A stretch of DNA of 40,903 bases from Bacteroidales bacterium. GTDB taxonomy: Bacteria; Bacteroidota; Bacteroidia; Bacteroidales; Bacteroidaceae. The position numbers and the translations under genes were made by a program. Below, in pieces: positions 1 to 9,086 of the stretch (positions are counted from its first letter, which is position 1; the number at the start of each line of letters is the position of its first letter). The notes beneath the pieces are model-generated. The model searched no databases. It had not been told where the DNA came from and saw only the letters and a list, made by a program, of their open reading frames with translations. Where the stretch lies: the NCBI GenBank assembly GCA_022788345.1, contig JALFTM010000189.1, forward strand, positions 1 to 40,903. The letters are read 5' to 3'.

Positions 1-222
1 ATGACACTTTGGAAAATTGAAGCCAAGAACAATTGGAATTGGGGTAAAGGTAAAGAACTCGTTAAAGGAATGTTTGTAGAAATGCCTACACCTTCTACAA
101 CACCTCCTTTGGGGCAGGTAAAGTATCAAGAAACTATTGTCTAGCTTTTTAATGCAAAGTATGGAACAAAACTTGATAAGTCAAAAATCAATGTAGGGCA
201 TTTTATCTGTACGAAAGTATGA
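1..222 (+). pseudogene. Small (73-codon) hypothetical protein gene interrupted by an in-frame TAG at 142-144; resembles small Bacteroidota proteins of DUF6140 type (tentative)
   Basis: Frame 1 reads MTLWKIEAKNNWNWGKGKELVKGMFVEMPTPSTTPPLGQVKYQETIV*LFNAKYGTKLDKSKINVGHFICTKV*. Coding-like sequence continues in the same frame after the TAG to a TGA at 220-222, which overlaps the next ATG (219). Confidence 0.55.
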
Positions 223-893
223 CAATCAAAGAGATTTTGCGTTCCGATGACATACAACGCATAGAAAGCGAGATTATAGATGCCCATAATGGAATAGGTA
301 TTCGCTATCGCAATAAAGATTATTCTAATTTTGACTGTCTTTTGGAGATACGGAAAGACCTAATTAATAAGAAGGTTCTGAAGTTTCAAGAAGAACTTTT
401 ACCGGAAATTATTAATTTCAACGAAGCATTGTGCAACGTCTTGCGGAAAATGTATGATAAGGCACATCGCATATGGAACGACTTTCAAAAACTTCAAGAT
501 TGGGAGGAGGACATAGAGTTTACAGCCGAATGTTATTTAGATATTGTATATCCTACGAGACATCCAATACAGAGGGAAGACAGGCAAGATTTGTGGAATG
601 CCCTTTGTGATGATAAATTAAACAATCTTTATGCAGGTGGAGTTTCTTTGCAGACGCTTGTTCTTCCACGCGACAACAAAGAAAGTTTTGAGTCTTTCAT
701 AGGAATGGATTGCCCTCCTCCCAATTGGAACGAAGGATTAGATCGCAAACTCACAGAGGATTTACACTTAATCTGCCAATTCCATCATCTTTTTGATCAT
801 ACCTGTTGGGCAATTACAGACTTTATCTATGTGAGAGATTTTGAGATAAAAATCAAGGGTGATATAAACTATTATATTCTCAATGACGCTTAA
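219..893 (+). CDS. Hypothetical protein, 224 aa, unknown function
   Basis: Intact ORF; ATGA overlap with the upstream reading frame; 11 nt overlap with the downstream ORF. Confidence 0.75.
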   Translation: MTIKEILRSDDIQRIESEIIDAHNGIGIRYRNKDYSNFDCLLEIRKDLINKKVLKFQEELLPEIINFNEALCNVLRKMYDKAHRIWNDFQKLQDWEEDIEFTAECYLDIVYPTRHPIQREDRQDLWNALCDDKLNNLYAGGVSLQTLVLPRDNKESFESFIGMDCPPPNWNEGLDRKLTEDLHLICQFHHLFDHTCWAITDFIYVRDFEIKIKGDINYYILNDA

Positions 894-1404
894 AGAACTA
901 CTTCATCTTGTTCCTTTTGAACAGATAAAGACACATATAGCATTGCTTTACCCCGACATGGCAACCCCTCGAATGTTGGATTTGTTCCTTACTCATTATG
1001 ACATGTTATGCAAGCTTACACCAAGAACAGAGGACTCTTCACAACCTTGTGTCATTACGATGACAAAATGGGAGGAGGATGAAATATCTTTTTTAGATGC
1101 TTATGATATTGAAGGCTGTGAGTGGGAAGTTGCTTTGTCTAAAGAAATAGTGGTAGAACCTAAAGTAACCGCATCATTGGCTGAAATTGCCGCATGTTGC
1201 CTTTGGCATACTTCCTTCTACGGCTTTACTTTTCAGCAAAGAGAAGAGATGTTTCAAGAACTCGAACAAGAAGCGAGACAGCACTTGCCTCGGAATGAGG
1301 CTTTTCTTCAAAAAGTTATTGAGGATACGAAAAATAAATATTCCATCACATGGAAGCGACTAAGTAATGAATGGGATAATAACTCTGAAGAGGTGGGAAA
1401 CTGA
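883..1404 (+). CDS. Hypothetical protein, 173 aa, unknown function (possibly DUF6557-like; tentative)
   Basis: Intact ORF starting inside the end of the previous ORF, followed by a strong terminator hairpin. Family suggestion is from memory of sequence style only. Confidence 0.75.
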   Translation: MTLKELLHLVPFEQIKTHIALLYPDMATPRMLDLFLTHYDMLCKLTPRTEDSSQPCVITMTKWEEDEISFLDAYDIEGCEWEVALSKEIVVEPKVTASLAEIAACCLWHTSFYGFTFQQREEMFQELEQEARQHLPRNEAFLQKVIEDTKNKYSITWKRLSNEWDNNSEEVGN

Positions 1405-1506
1405 TAGATGTCGAATAGTATCTGTTGTGTGTTAGTTCCACTTCTTTTTTACATGGCATATTAAAGCATGCCTTTGGCGTATTTAGAGGAAGATCTCTTA
1501 TGAATG

Positions 1507-1556
1507 AAAAATCTCCATGTGCATGATGAAAGTGTCATGCACATGGAGAAATTTTT
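1507..1556. terminator. Bidirectional Rho-independent terminator between convergent genes
   Basis: Perfect 15 bp inverted repeat tctccatgtgcatga (1512-1526) / tcatgcacatggaga (1535-1549), 8 nt loop, A-tract upstream and T-tract downstream. Confidence 0.85.
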
Positions 1557-1579
1557 TAAGTCTTGTTATGAAGAGTGAT

Positions 1580-1912
1580 TTAGTCTTCGAGAAAGCTCTC
1601 TGCATATTCGAGTTCTGCATCAATGAAGAATGTTAGTTCTTCGACTGTGAAACTACCCATTTTGTCTTTCTGGGCTTGTTGTGCTAAATAGCCTGCAATC
1701 TCCTCAAGATCCAACTCAAATTCGCCGTTGTCGTCAGGCTCAGCATCGAGAATACCACTATCTGCATAGTACTCTTCGAGTGTGTCGAGAAAATAGTAGA
1801 TTAGATCTTCTGACATCTTTTCCTTGAGGTCAATGGGCAGATGTTGCATGATAAATTCAACTTCGCGAGCGTCGTCTTCGGCATCAAGAAGCAGTTCGTT
1901 GTCAATACTCAT
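1580..1912 (-). CDS. Hypothetical, strongly acidic 110 aa protein
   Basis: Intact ORF; manual count about 34 Asp/Glu versus about 5 Lys/Arg. Confidence 0.7.
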   Translation of the reverse strand: MSIDNELLLDAEDDAREVEFIMQHLPIDLKEKMSEDLIYYFLDTLEEYYADSGILDAEPDDNGEFELDLEEIAGYLAQQAQKDKMGSFTVEELTFFIDAELEYAESFLED

Positions 1913-1931
1913 AGGTCATGTGTGTTTAGTG

Positions 1932-1981
1932 AAAAAAGAAATGTCTCCCTCTTCTTTACTTAAGAGAGGAGGGAAACATTT
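1932..1981 (-). terminator. Rho-independent terminator downstream of trxA
   Basis: Minus strand AAATGTTTCCCTC / GAGGGAGACATTT (13 bp with one G-U pair) followed by CTTTTTTC. Confidence 0.75.
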
Positions 1982-2000
1982 CAAATAGGATAACTGGTGT

Positions 2001-2318
2001 TTATCCGAGCAAAGCTTTTACTTTTGCTTCGAGGACATCCTTAGTGGCTGCACCGATTTGTTTGTCCACAACTTCGCCATTCTTGATAAAGAGGATTGTA
2101 GGGATGTTGCGCACGCCGTATTGTGAAGGAAGTTCATCATTTTCGTCAACATCGCACTTACCGATGTTCACTTGTCCTTCGAACTGTGTAGCAAGCTCAT
2201 CGATAATTGGACCTACCTTTTGGCAAGGACCGCACCAAGCTGCGGAAAAATCGAGAACAACGGGAAGCCCTTCAGCTACTACATCGCTGAAATTGGCGTC
2301 TGTGAATACTTTTGCCAT
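2001..2318 (-). CDS. trxA: Thioredoxin
   Basis: MAKVFTDANFSDVVAE...AAWCGPCQ active site; conserved cis-Pro region (GVRNIPTILFIKNGE). Start placed at MAKV (2318) rather than the ORF-track start. Confidence 0.95.
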   Translation of the reverse strand: MAKVFTDANFSDVVAEGLPVVLDFSAAWCGPCQKVGPIIDELATQFEGQVNIGKCDVDENDELPSQYGVRNIPTILFIKNGEVVDKQIGAATKDVLEAKVKALLG

Positions 2319-2450
2319 AATCTTTATTGAGTTATTTTGTTTATGAATGCGACAAGGATACTTGTATCTTGTTATAAGACAAAAGACATGCCAACAAGTT
2401 GTCAAGTTCTAATTGAATCGGATGGGCCTTGGCCGAATGCAAAGCCTTTG

Positions 2451-2458
2451 CAAATATA
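2451..2458 (-). promoter_or_regulatory. Candidate Bacteroidota -7 box (TATATTTG) upstream of trxA
   Basis: Matches the TAnnTTTG consensus; no convincing -33 TTG/TTTG at the expected spacing. Confidence 0.3.
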
Positions 2459-2625
2459 CAAATAGTAGATGAGATGCTTGTGTCTAAATCCTTAAAAAGA
2501 GGATAGTTTATACTTATATACTTATAGGTTGTGGCGAACTTATGGAGAATATAAGTTGTGTTGAACTATGATTTTAGAGAAACCACACCATCCGAAGTGC
2601 TATCCCTTCTGTTCTAAAAATCAGT

Positions 2626-3444
2626 TTAGTAGCTTTCCTCTATTGCAGGGAATTTTCCTTCTTTTACATCTGAAATATATTGTGCGACTGCTTTTGTGAT
2701 AACGGAATAGAGGTCGGCATAATGGCGAACGAATTTGGGTTGAAATCCTTTGTTCTTTCCCAACATGTCGTCAATCACAAGCACTTGTCCATCACAACCA
2801 TTTCCTGCTCCGATACCAATTGTTGGAATACTGACACTTAAACTGGCTTGCTCTGCCAAAGTGGCAGGTATCTTCTCTAAAACAATGGCAAAACATCCAG
2901 CTTCTTCCAAGGCTTTTATATCAGCAAGCAACTTCTGGGCTTCAGCCTCATTATTGGCTCGAAGACCATAGCCACCAAACGCATGCACACTTTGTGGAGT
3001 TAAACCTAAGTGTCCACAGACAGGAATACCAGCGTTGGTAATGCGACGAATAGTTTCAGCGATTTCAATACCGCCTTCGAGCTTTAGACCATCCACTCCC
3101 GACTCTTTCATGATACGTACAGCGTTATTTGTGGCATCTTCAACGCTAATTTGATAGCTTCCAAAAGGCATGTCACAAACTACAAAGGCACGTTGTACGC
3201 CACGGCGAACACACTGTGCGTGATAAATCATTTGATCTATAGTGATTGGAAGTGTCGTACTATGTCCTGCCATGACATTAGCGGCACTATCACCAACAAG
3301 AATCATATCAATACCTGTAGCATCTAATAGAGAAGCTGTTGTGAAATCATAGGCTGTGAGCATAGAGATTTTCTCCTTCACAGTTTTCATTTCAGCCAGC
3401 GTATTGGTAGTGATGTGTTTACGAGTTTCAGAAAGATATGCCAT
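2626..3444 (-). CDS. panB: 3-methyl-2-oxobutanoate hydroxymethyltransferase
   Basis: [51 protein letters not shown] and [15 protein letters not shown] are characteristic of PanB. Confidence 0.96.
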   Translation of the reverse strand: MAYLSETRKHITTNTLAEMKTVKEKISMLTAYDFTTASLLDATGIDMILVGDSAANVMAGHSTTLPITIDQMIYHAQCVRRGVQRAFVVCDMPFGSYQISVEDATNNAVRIMKESGVDGLKLEGGIEIAETIRRITNAGIPVCGHLGLTPQSVHAFGGYGLRANNEAEAQKLLADIKALEEAGCFAIVLEKIPATLAEQASLSVSIPTIGIGAGNGCDGQVLVIDDMLGKNKGFQPKFVRHYADLYSVITKAVAQYISDVKEGKFPAIEESY

Positions 3445-3445
3445 T

Positions 3446-4087
3446 TTATTGAAAAAGTTCGAGTAATTGTTGAATAGAGAAATGTGTGAAGTCAGGAATA
3501 ATATAATCAGAGTAGGGGATAACTACTTCTTTGTGATTAGTAGTAGTTAATCCTACAACTTTTGCCCCGCTGGAGCTGGCTGATTTCAGTCCATTGATAC
3601 TGTCCTCAAAGACAACGCAATCTTTAATGTCAAGTTCAAAAAAATGGGCCGCATTGAGGTAGCAGTCAGGAGCAGGTTTGCCCACTGTTACATCTTCTGC
3701 GGTAAAAATCCGATCGAAAAGATGTTTTAGCTCTGGGCATTTTGCATAGACAGCTTCCATTTTTGTCCGATTGCTACTTGTCACGACCGCAGTAGGAATA
3801 CCTACTTTACGGAGCGAGTCAACAAAGGTCATAGCACCTGCGATAAATGGATATTCCATTTGTGCCTCAAAGGCGATCAGTGCTTTTTCTACTTCAGCCT
3901 GTTGAGTAGGACAGGTGAAGTGGTCTCTAAAAATGGCTGTTAAAGTGTTACCTTTAATACTGTCTGAAAAATTAGGATTATTAGGAAAGTAAATTTTCCC
4001 TTGTTCGCTCCAAAAATGGGAGTATTGGTTTTCGGTATCAAGAATGACACCATCCAAGTCAAACAGAGCTGCGTGCTGTTGCATCAT
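3446..4087 (-). CDS. HAD-superfamily hydrolase (beta-phosphoglucomutase-like)
   Basis: HAD motifs [40 protein letters not shown]. Confidence 0.9.
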   Translation of the reverse strand: MMQQHAALFDLDGVILDTENQYSHFWSEQGKIYFPNNPNFSDSIKGNTLTAIFRDHFTCPTQQAEVEKALIAFEAQMEYPFIAGAMTFVDSLRKVGIPTAVVTSSNRTKMEAVYAKCPELKHLFDRIFTAEDVTVGKPAPDCYLNAAHFFELDIKDCVVFEDSINGLKSASSSGAKVVGLTTTNHKEVVIPYSDYIIPDFTHFSIQQLLELFQ

Positions 4088-5375
4088 CGATCAATTGTTT
4101 TTGTGCGAGGAAGTCTGCTACAATAAAAGTGCTACCTCCTATATATATAATATCCTTTATGTCTGCTTGGTCTTTTGCAGCAGTGAAGGCATCTCTTACG
4201 GTTGCAAAAACATCACCCTTCAGTCCTATGCTGTAAGCTTCTTGGGCTATTTCGTTGGCTGGTTTTGCACGCTCTACGTTCGCTTGTGTAAAATAGTAAC
4301 GTGCTTCTTTGGGCAAAAGTGTCAATATGGTAGAAATATCCTTGTCATTGACCATGCCAAAGACAACGTGTAGCTGGCGATGCTCTGCAATGAACTCTTG
4401 CAATTGCCCACTAAGAAAATGCCAACCACCAACGTTGTGGCCTGTATCACATATGGTGAGTGGATTTGTTTCGACAACTTGCCAACGACCTTGTAGGCCT
4501 GTGAGCTTTTCTACTTGCGAAAATCCTTGCCTAATGGCTTGTTCGCTGACCGGGAAAGGTAGATGCGCAATCGCAGAAAGAATGGTGTTGGCATTTTTCT
4601 CTTGACAGCGTCCTATAAGCGCAGTTTGCAGTTGTGGAATATTGCGTGTCTCATAATAATAAGCGCCATTGTTCTTCTTCGCAGAGCCCATGACCCATTT
4701 TTCATCTTCTGCAAAGAATATAGCCGATTCGGTCTCTTGGGCTTTTTTCTTAAATACAGGAATTGTGTCTGGAAGCTTTTCTCCAATCACTACAGGAACT
4801 TTAGGTTTGATAATTCCAGCCTTTTCGTAAGCAATGTCCGCAAGTGTAGTGCCAAGAAACTGTGTGTGATCAAAGCTGATATTGGTGATAACGCTTAAGA
4901 GAGGCGTAATGATATTTGTACAATCTAAACGTCCTCCCAATCCTACCTCAATGATGGCAAAATCAACCTTTTCTTCTGCAAAATAAAGTAGGGCAAGAGC
5001 CGTTGTGAGTTCAAAGAAAGAAGGGGCTAAAGGTTCAAAGAAGACTCTTTCTTCTGCGACAAAGTCAATCACTCTTTGTTCGGAAATCATTTCGCCATTG
5101 ACGCGAATACGCTCTCTAAAGTCGAGCAGATGAGGAGAAGTATATAATCCAACTTTATAGCCTTCTGCTTGAAGAATAGCTGCAAGTGTGTGTGCAGTAG
5201 AACCTTTACCATTTGTACCACCAACATGTATTGTGCGGTAGCTTTGGTGAGGATGCCCAAAATGCTTGTCAAGTGCTTCCGTATTATAGAGTCCCTCTTT
5301 GTAAGCCTTACTTCCTTTCTGTTGGAAAAGGGGGGCAATATCAAAAAGATAATCTATTGTTTCTTTATAATTCAT
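4059..5375 (-). CDS. folC: Folylpolyglutamate synthase / dihydrofolate synthase
   Basis: HVGGTNGKGSTAHTLAAIL, LYTSPHLLDFRERIRVNGE, IEVGLGGRLDCTNII; start placed at MNYKETIDYLFD (5375). Confidence 0.95.
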   Translation of the reverse strand: MNYKETIDYLFDIAPLFQQKGSKAYKEGLYNTEALDKHFGHPHQSYRTIHVGGTNGKGSTAHTLAAILQAEGYKVGLYTSPHLLDFRERIRVNGEMISEQRVIDFVAEERVFFEPLAPSFFELTTALALLYFAEEKVDFAIIEVGLGGRLDCTNIITPLLSVITNISFDHTQFLGTTLADIAYEKAGIIKPKVPVVIGEKLPDTIPVFKKKAQETESAIFFAEDEKWVMGSAKKNNGAYYYETRNIPQLQTALIGRCQEKNANTILSAIAHLPFPVSEQAIRQGFSQVEKLTGLQGRWQVVETNPLTICDTGHNVGGWHFLSGQLQEFIAEHRQLHVVFGMVNDKDISTILTLLPKEARYYFTQANVERAKPANEIAQEAYSIGLKGDVFATVRDAFTAAKDQADIKDIIYIGGSTFIVADFLAQKQLIDDATARSSV

Positions 5376-5474
5376 TATGTCTTCTGAACAATAGAAGCAA
5401 AGCCGAACCTTTGTGGTGTGTACTAACACAGGTTTGGCCTTGCCAATAGAGTGAAATTGTGAAGTTGCACAAGT

Positions 5475-6638
5475 TTATTTGAAATAGGTGCGGAAAGCTT
5501 TGAAGATAGTGTCTTTAACCTTCTGTGTCCACTTAAGGTTGTCGCTATTCTTCATCTGTTCAAAGGCTTGGCGCTCTTCTTTGGAGAGTGTCACAGGGAC
5601 ATAAATGGAGATATTGACAACGATGTCTCCTACGCTGTTGCTATATCCATAATTATTGATAACAGGTAGGCCTTTGCCCCGTAGTCGTAATGCTGTGCCT
5701 GGTTGTGTGCCCGGCTTAATGTCTATACGTGCTTTCCCTTCAACCGTAGGTATTTCAACAGAATCACCTAAGACGGCTTGTGGAATTGTGAGCAAGAGGT
5801 TGTAAATCAAGTCACTTTCGTCACGGATCAGCTCTGGATGTGCTTCTTCTTCAATGAGTACTTGAATATCGCCAGGCTCACCGTTATGCTTAGCTGCATG
5901 TCCCTTGCCTGAAACATTAAGAATCATGCCTTCTGCTATGCCTGCGGGGATTTTGATTTCTATAATTTCTTCACCTTGAACAATACCCTCGCCATGACAC
6001 TTTTTGCATTTATGCTTAATCACAGTTCCTTCGCCATGACAAGTAGGGCAAGGCTCTTGACTTTGCATCATGCCGAAGAAGCTCTGTCGGGTGCGCATTA
6101 CATAGCCTGAACCATTACAAGTGGAGCACGTCTCTGGATGATGTCCATTCTCGGCGCCAGTTCCTTGGCAGTCGGTGCAGGTGACGTGTTTACGGACCTT
6201 AAACTTCTTGGTGACACCTTTTTGAATTTCAGCCAAATTGAGCTTTGCTTTGATGCGAAGGTCGCCACCACGATAGCGTGGGCGAGCAGCTCTGCCACCA
6301 CCAAATCCCCCAAAACCTCCCATGTCACCAAAAATGTCACTGAAGTGGGAGAAAATGTCATTAAGGTCCATGCCTTGACCGCCGAACCCACCAAAGCCTC
6401 CAGCACCACCATTGACACCTGCAGCACCAAATTGGTCGTAACGAGCACGCTTGTCTGGATCCCGAAGGACATCGTAGGCTTCGGCCGCCTGTTTGAACTT
6501 CTCTTCAGCCTCTTTGTTGCCAGGATTGCGATCGGGGTGATACTTCATGGCTATTTTCTTATAGGCACGCTTAATTTCGTCAGCGGTAGCGCTTTTGTCT
6601 ACTTCTAATATCTTATAATAATCCGTTTCTGCTGCCAT
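5475..6638 (-). CDS. dnaJ: Chaperone DnaJ
   Basis: J-domain ([36 protein letters not shown]), Gly-rich region, four CxxCxGxG-type zinc repeats. Confidence 0.98.
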   Translation of the reverse strand: MAAETDYYKILEVDKSATADEIKRAYKKIAMKYHPDRNPGNKEAEEKFKQAAEAYDVLRDPDKRARYDQFGAAGVNGGAGGFGGFGGQGMDLNDIFSHFSDIFGDMGGFGGFGGGRAARPRYRGGDLRIKAKLNLAEIQKGVTKKFKVRKHVTCTDCQGTGAENGHHPETCSTCNGSGYVMRTRQSFFGMMQSQEPCPTCHGEGTVIKHKCKKCHGEGIVQGEEIIEIKIPAGIAEGMILNVSGKGHAAKHNGEPGDIQVLIEEEAHPELIRDESDLIYNLLLTIPQAVLGDSVEIPTVEGKARIDIKPGTQPGTALRLRGKGLPVINNYGYSNSVGDIVVNISIYVPVTLSKEERQAFEQMKNSDNLKWTQKVKDTIFKAFRTYFK

Positions 6639-6682
6639 ATTATTTAGTGTTTAGGAAAAGAAAGACTTTGCCTCAGTTAGTG

Positions 6683-7249
6683 TTATTGGCCAACTGCAAC
6701 TTTGGCGTGTCTTACCACTTTTTCATTGAAGAGATACCCCGCTTGTACGCAATCAATGATGTGTCCCTTTTGAGCTTCATCATCTATGGGAATGAGCGCA
6801 ATGGCTTCGTGAAAGTCTGTATCAAAAAGAACACCCTCAGTTTCCATCTTTTGCAAACCTTGTGATGCCAATACTTTAGAAAGCTTGTCGAGGATCAAGT
6901 CGACTCCTTCCCGTAATGCAACAATATCATCGCTCTTTTGCATATTTTGTTGCGCACGCTCCAAGTCATCAAGAATGGGAAGAAAGGCTGTGATGACTTT
7001 CTCTCCACCATTGAGAATGAGGTCTGTTTTCTCTTTCAATGTACGCTTGCGAAAGTTGTCAAATTCTGCTACTTGGCGAAGATATTTGTCTTTAAGCTCT
7101 TCTATTTCAGATTGTGCTTCAGCCAACTGTTCTTCGAGTGTTAATGTCTTTGTGTTCTCGGCAGCTGTTTCTTCAAGAGTTGTATCCGTTGCATCTGCGG
7201 TCTGAGTTTGTAACTCTTGCTCTTCTATAATTGTCTTTTCTTCTTGCAT
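6683..7249 (-). CDS. grpE: Nucleotide exchange factor GrpE
   Basis: YLRQVAEFDNFRKRTLKEK, FLPILDDLERA, FHEAIALIP; adjacent to dnaJ. Confidence 0.96.
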   Translation of the reverse strand: MQEEKTIIEEQELQTQTADATDTTLEETAAENTKTLTLEEQLAEAQSEIEELKDKYLRQVAEFDNFRKRTLKEKTDLILNGGEKVITAFLPILDDLERAQQNMQKSDDIVALREGVDLILDKLSKVLASQGLQKMETEGVLFDTDFHEAIALIPIDDEAQKGHIIDCVQAGYLFNEKVVRHAKVAVGQ

Positions 7250-7335
7250 TGTTTTATGTGTAGATGTTTTTGATATAAAAGCAAAAAATATGCCAAAAGA
7301 AGAGAGGTAGGTGTCTTATTGTTTTTCGTTTCATA

Positions 7336-7343
7336 CAAAACTA
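7336..7343 (-). promoter_or_regulatory. Candidate -7 box (TAGTTTTG) upstream of grpE-dnaJ
   Basis: Matches TAnnTTTG on the minus strand; no clear -33 element. Confidence 0.25.
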
Positions 7344-7408
7344 CAGAAGATGTGGCTTTGGAGCTTGGAGTAGTCAGACTTTTTAACTTTAAGCATTTAT
7401 ATAAGAAA

Positions 7409-7442
7409 TTTCCTCATTCGTCTATATTGATGAATGAGGAAA
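7409..7442 (-). terminator. Terminator-like hairpin downstream of the nucleoside phosphorylase gene
   Basis: Perfect 11 bp inverted repeat tttcctcattc (7409-7419) / gaatgaggaaa (7432-7442), 12 nt loop, weak T-rich tail on the minus strand. Confidence 0.6.
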
Positions 7443-7462
7443 CTTACTGATTATTTGAGAGC

Positions 7463-8341
7463 TTAAATACGATTCAGCACCGTTTCAATGAGCACATTGA
7501 TGAGTGATTTGTAGTTGGTGTTGGTGTTGTGTGCAACACGATTGGCAATGACCATACAAACGGTGAGTGCGCGATGTCCCATCAGACGGCCAAGTCCAGC
7601 AACAGCACTACTTTCCATCTCGAAATTCGTGATTTTTAAATTGCCATAGGTGAAGGCCTCAATTTTGGCGTTTTGTTGAGGATCGGCCAAAGGAATGCGC
7701 AATTCACGTCCTTGAGGGCCATAGAAGCCACCACAGGCTACAGTGATGCCACGTACCATATCCGACTGTGCAATGCGATCTGTGAGTTCAGCATTAGCAT
7801 CAATGATATAAGGATGAGAGATACAAGTATTTCCTTCCCATTGCATGTGTGCTTTGAATTGACGTTCAGCTTCTAAATCGCAAACCTCATTGCGCCCTGC
7901 GTAGAAGTTAAGCAAGCCATCGAACCCAATACTTTTTGCACTGGCAATAAATGTTCCTACAGGCACTTCTGGTTGTAGGCCACCGCAAGTGCCGATACGA
8001 ACGATGTCCAATTGGCGAATATGGTCTTTTTCCTCACGCGTGTTAAAATCGATATTGGCCAAAGCGTCCACTTCATTTACGACAATATCAACATTGTCGC
8101 AACCAATGCCAGTGGAGATCACAGAGATACGCTTGCCTTTGAAAACACCTGTAACTGTACGAAACTCACGATTCTCAACGCTACATTCAATGCTGTCAAA
8201 GAAAGATGCTACCGCTTCAACACGGGCAGGATCGCCAACAAGTATAACCTTGTCTGCTAATTGTTCAGGACGTAAATGGAGGTGAAAGATGCTTCCATCT
8301 TCGTTAAGAATAAGCTCTGAGGGAGCAAAAAATTTTTTCAT
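7463..8341 (-). CDS. Nucleoside phosphorylase (PNP/uridine phosphorylase family)
   Basis: ADKVILVGDPARVEAVA, ISTGIGCDNVDIVVNE, IVRIGTCGGLQPEVPVG, NFEMESSAVAGLG. Confidence 0.9.
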   Translation of the reverse strand: MKKFFAPSELILNEDGSIFHLHLRPEQLADKVILVGDPARVEAVASFFDSIECSVENREFRTVTGVFKGKRISVISTGIGCDNVDIVVNEVDALANIDFNTREEKDHIRQLDIVRIGTCGGLQPEVPVGTFIASAKSIGFDGLLNFYAGRNEVCDLEAERQFKAHMQWEGNTCISHPYIIDANAELTDRIAQSDMVRGITVACGGFYGPQGRELRIPLADPQQNAKIEAFTYGNLKITNFEMESSAVAGLGRLMGHRALTVCMVIANRVAHNTNTNYKSLINVLIETVLNRI

Positions 8342-8492
8342 ATAGTTTTAATATAAAATGAATGCTATGAGTGTTCCCATAGTCAGTGTGTAATTCGTTG
8401 ATGTGCGAATGTACAAAAAACTTGCCAATATGCCAAATGAAGGTTTCAAATTTTGATGTCTTTGAGATCAATGTTTGCTCCCAAGGAGTAGT

Positions 8493-9086
8493 TTATAAAG
8501 AGCAATCTTGTATGGAGCTAATATCTAAAACAATCTCTCCCCATGGGTTAAGGGCATTAAAGAGTGATACTTGAGAAAAAGAAGTTAAATCATTGATGTT
8601 CAATTCTGCTTCAAAAATCACCTTCAGATCAATGAGATGATGGCGCATTGTGCCTTTAAGAAGCGGAGAGGCAGGAGTGAGCCAATGCAGGCCATCGAAA
8701 AAAGCAACGTTGAAGATACTTGTGTCTGTGATAAAACCATTGTGAAGAAAAAGAACATCATCTGCGTCTCCTCGTTGAGCAAATGCGTTGTCGATGGCAG
8801 TACGATTTAGAAATTTATACTCGTAGCTAAATTGAGAATCAAGTAATCTTAATGTCTCAATAGAGCGTGGATTGTATAACTCTAAACTCGTGCTGACTAC
8901 TTCCTCACCATAAACAATACGCCATTTACAACGTTCCATGGGCAGAGGATGGGGGAGCATAGTAGAGAGAAAAAAGTGCGAATGCGGATAAAACTTAGCC
9001 AAAGTTCTATTTATGCGTTGTTGATGCAGATCAAGATGATGTGCTTGACCTTGCTCAATGCGGATAGTTTCAATGAATTGGGGCAT
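8493..9086 (-). CDS. Aminotransferase class IV (4-amino-4-deoxychorismate lyase-like)
   Basis: KFLNRTAIDNAFAQRGDADDVLFLHNGFITDTSIFNVAF; overlaps pabB by 17 nt. Confidence 0.8.
   Translation of the reverse strand: MPQFIETIRIEQGQAHHLDLHQQRINRTLAKFYPHSHFFLSTMLPHPLPMERCKWRIVYGEEVVSTSLELYNPRSIETLRLLDSQFSYEYKFLNRTAIDNAFAQRGDADDVLFLHNGFITDTSIFNVAFFDGLHWLTPASPLLKGTMRHHLIDLKVIFEAELNINDLTSFSQVSLFNALNPWGEIVLDISSIQDCSL

Noticed and set aside
142-144. Programmed stop-codon read-through or pyrrolysine/recoding at the TAG
   Set aside because: No recoding signal or pyrrolysine machinery is visible; a nonsense mutation or sequencing error is simpler.
4059-4087. folC/HAD overlap as a possible frameshift
   Set aside because: Both ORFs have complete family motifs and plausible termini; short overlaps are normal in compact operons.
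6138-6608. 156 aa plus-strand ORF antisense to dnaJ
   Set aside because: Shadow ORF opposite a clear DnaJ J-domain/Gly-rich region; low-complexity Ser/Thr translation and no domain motif.
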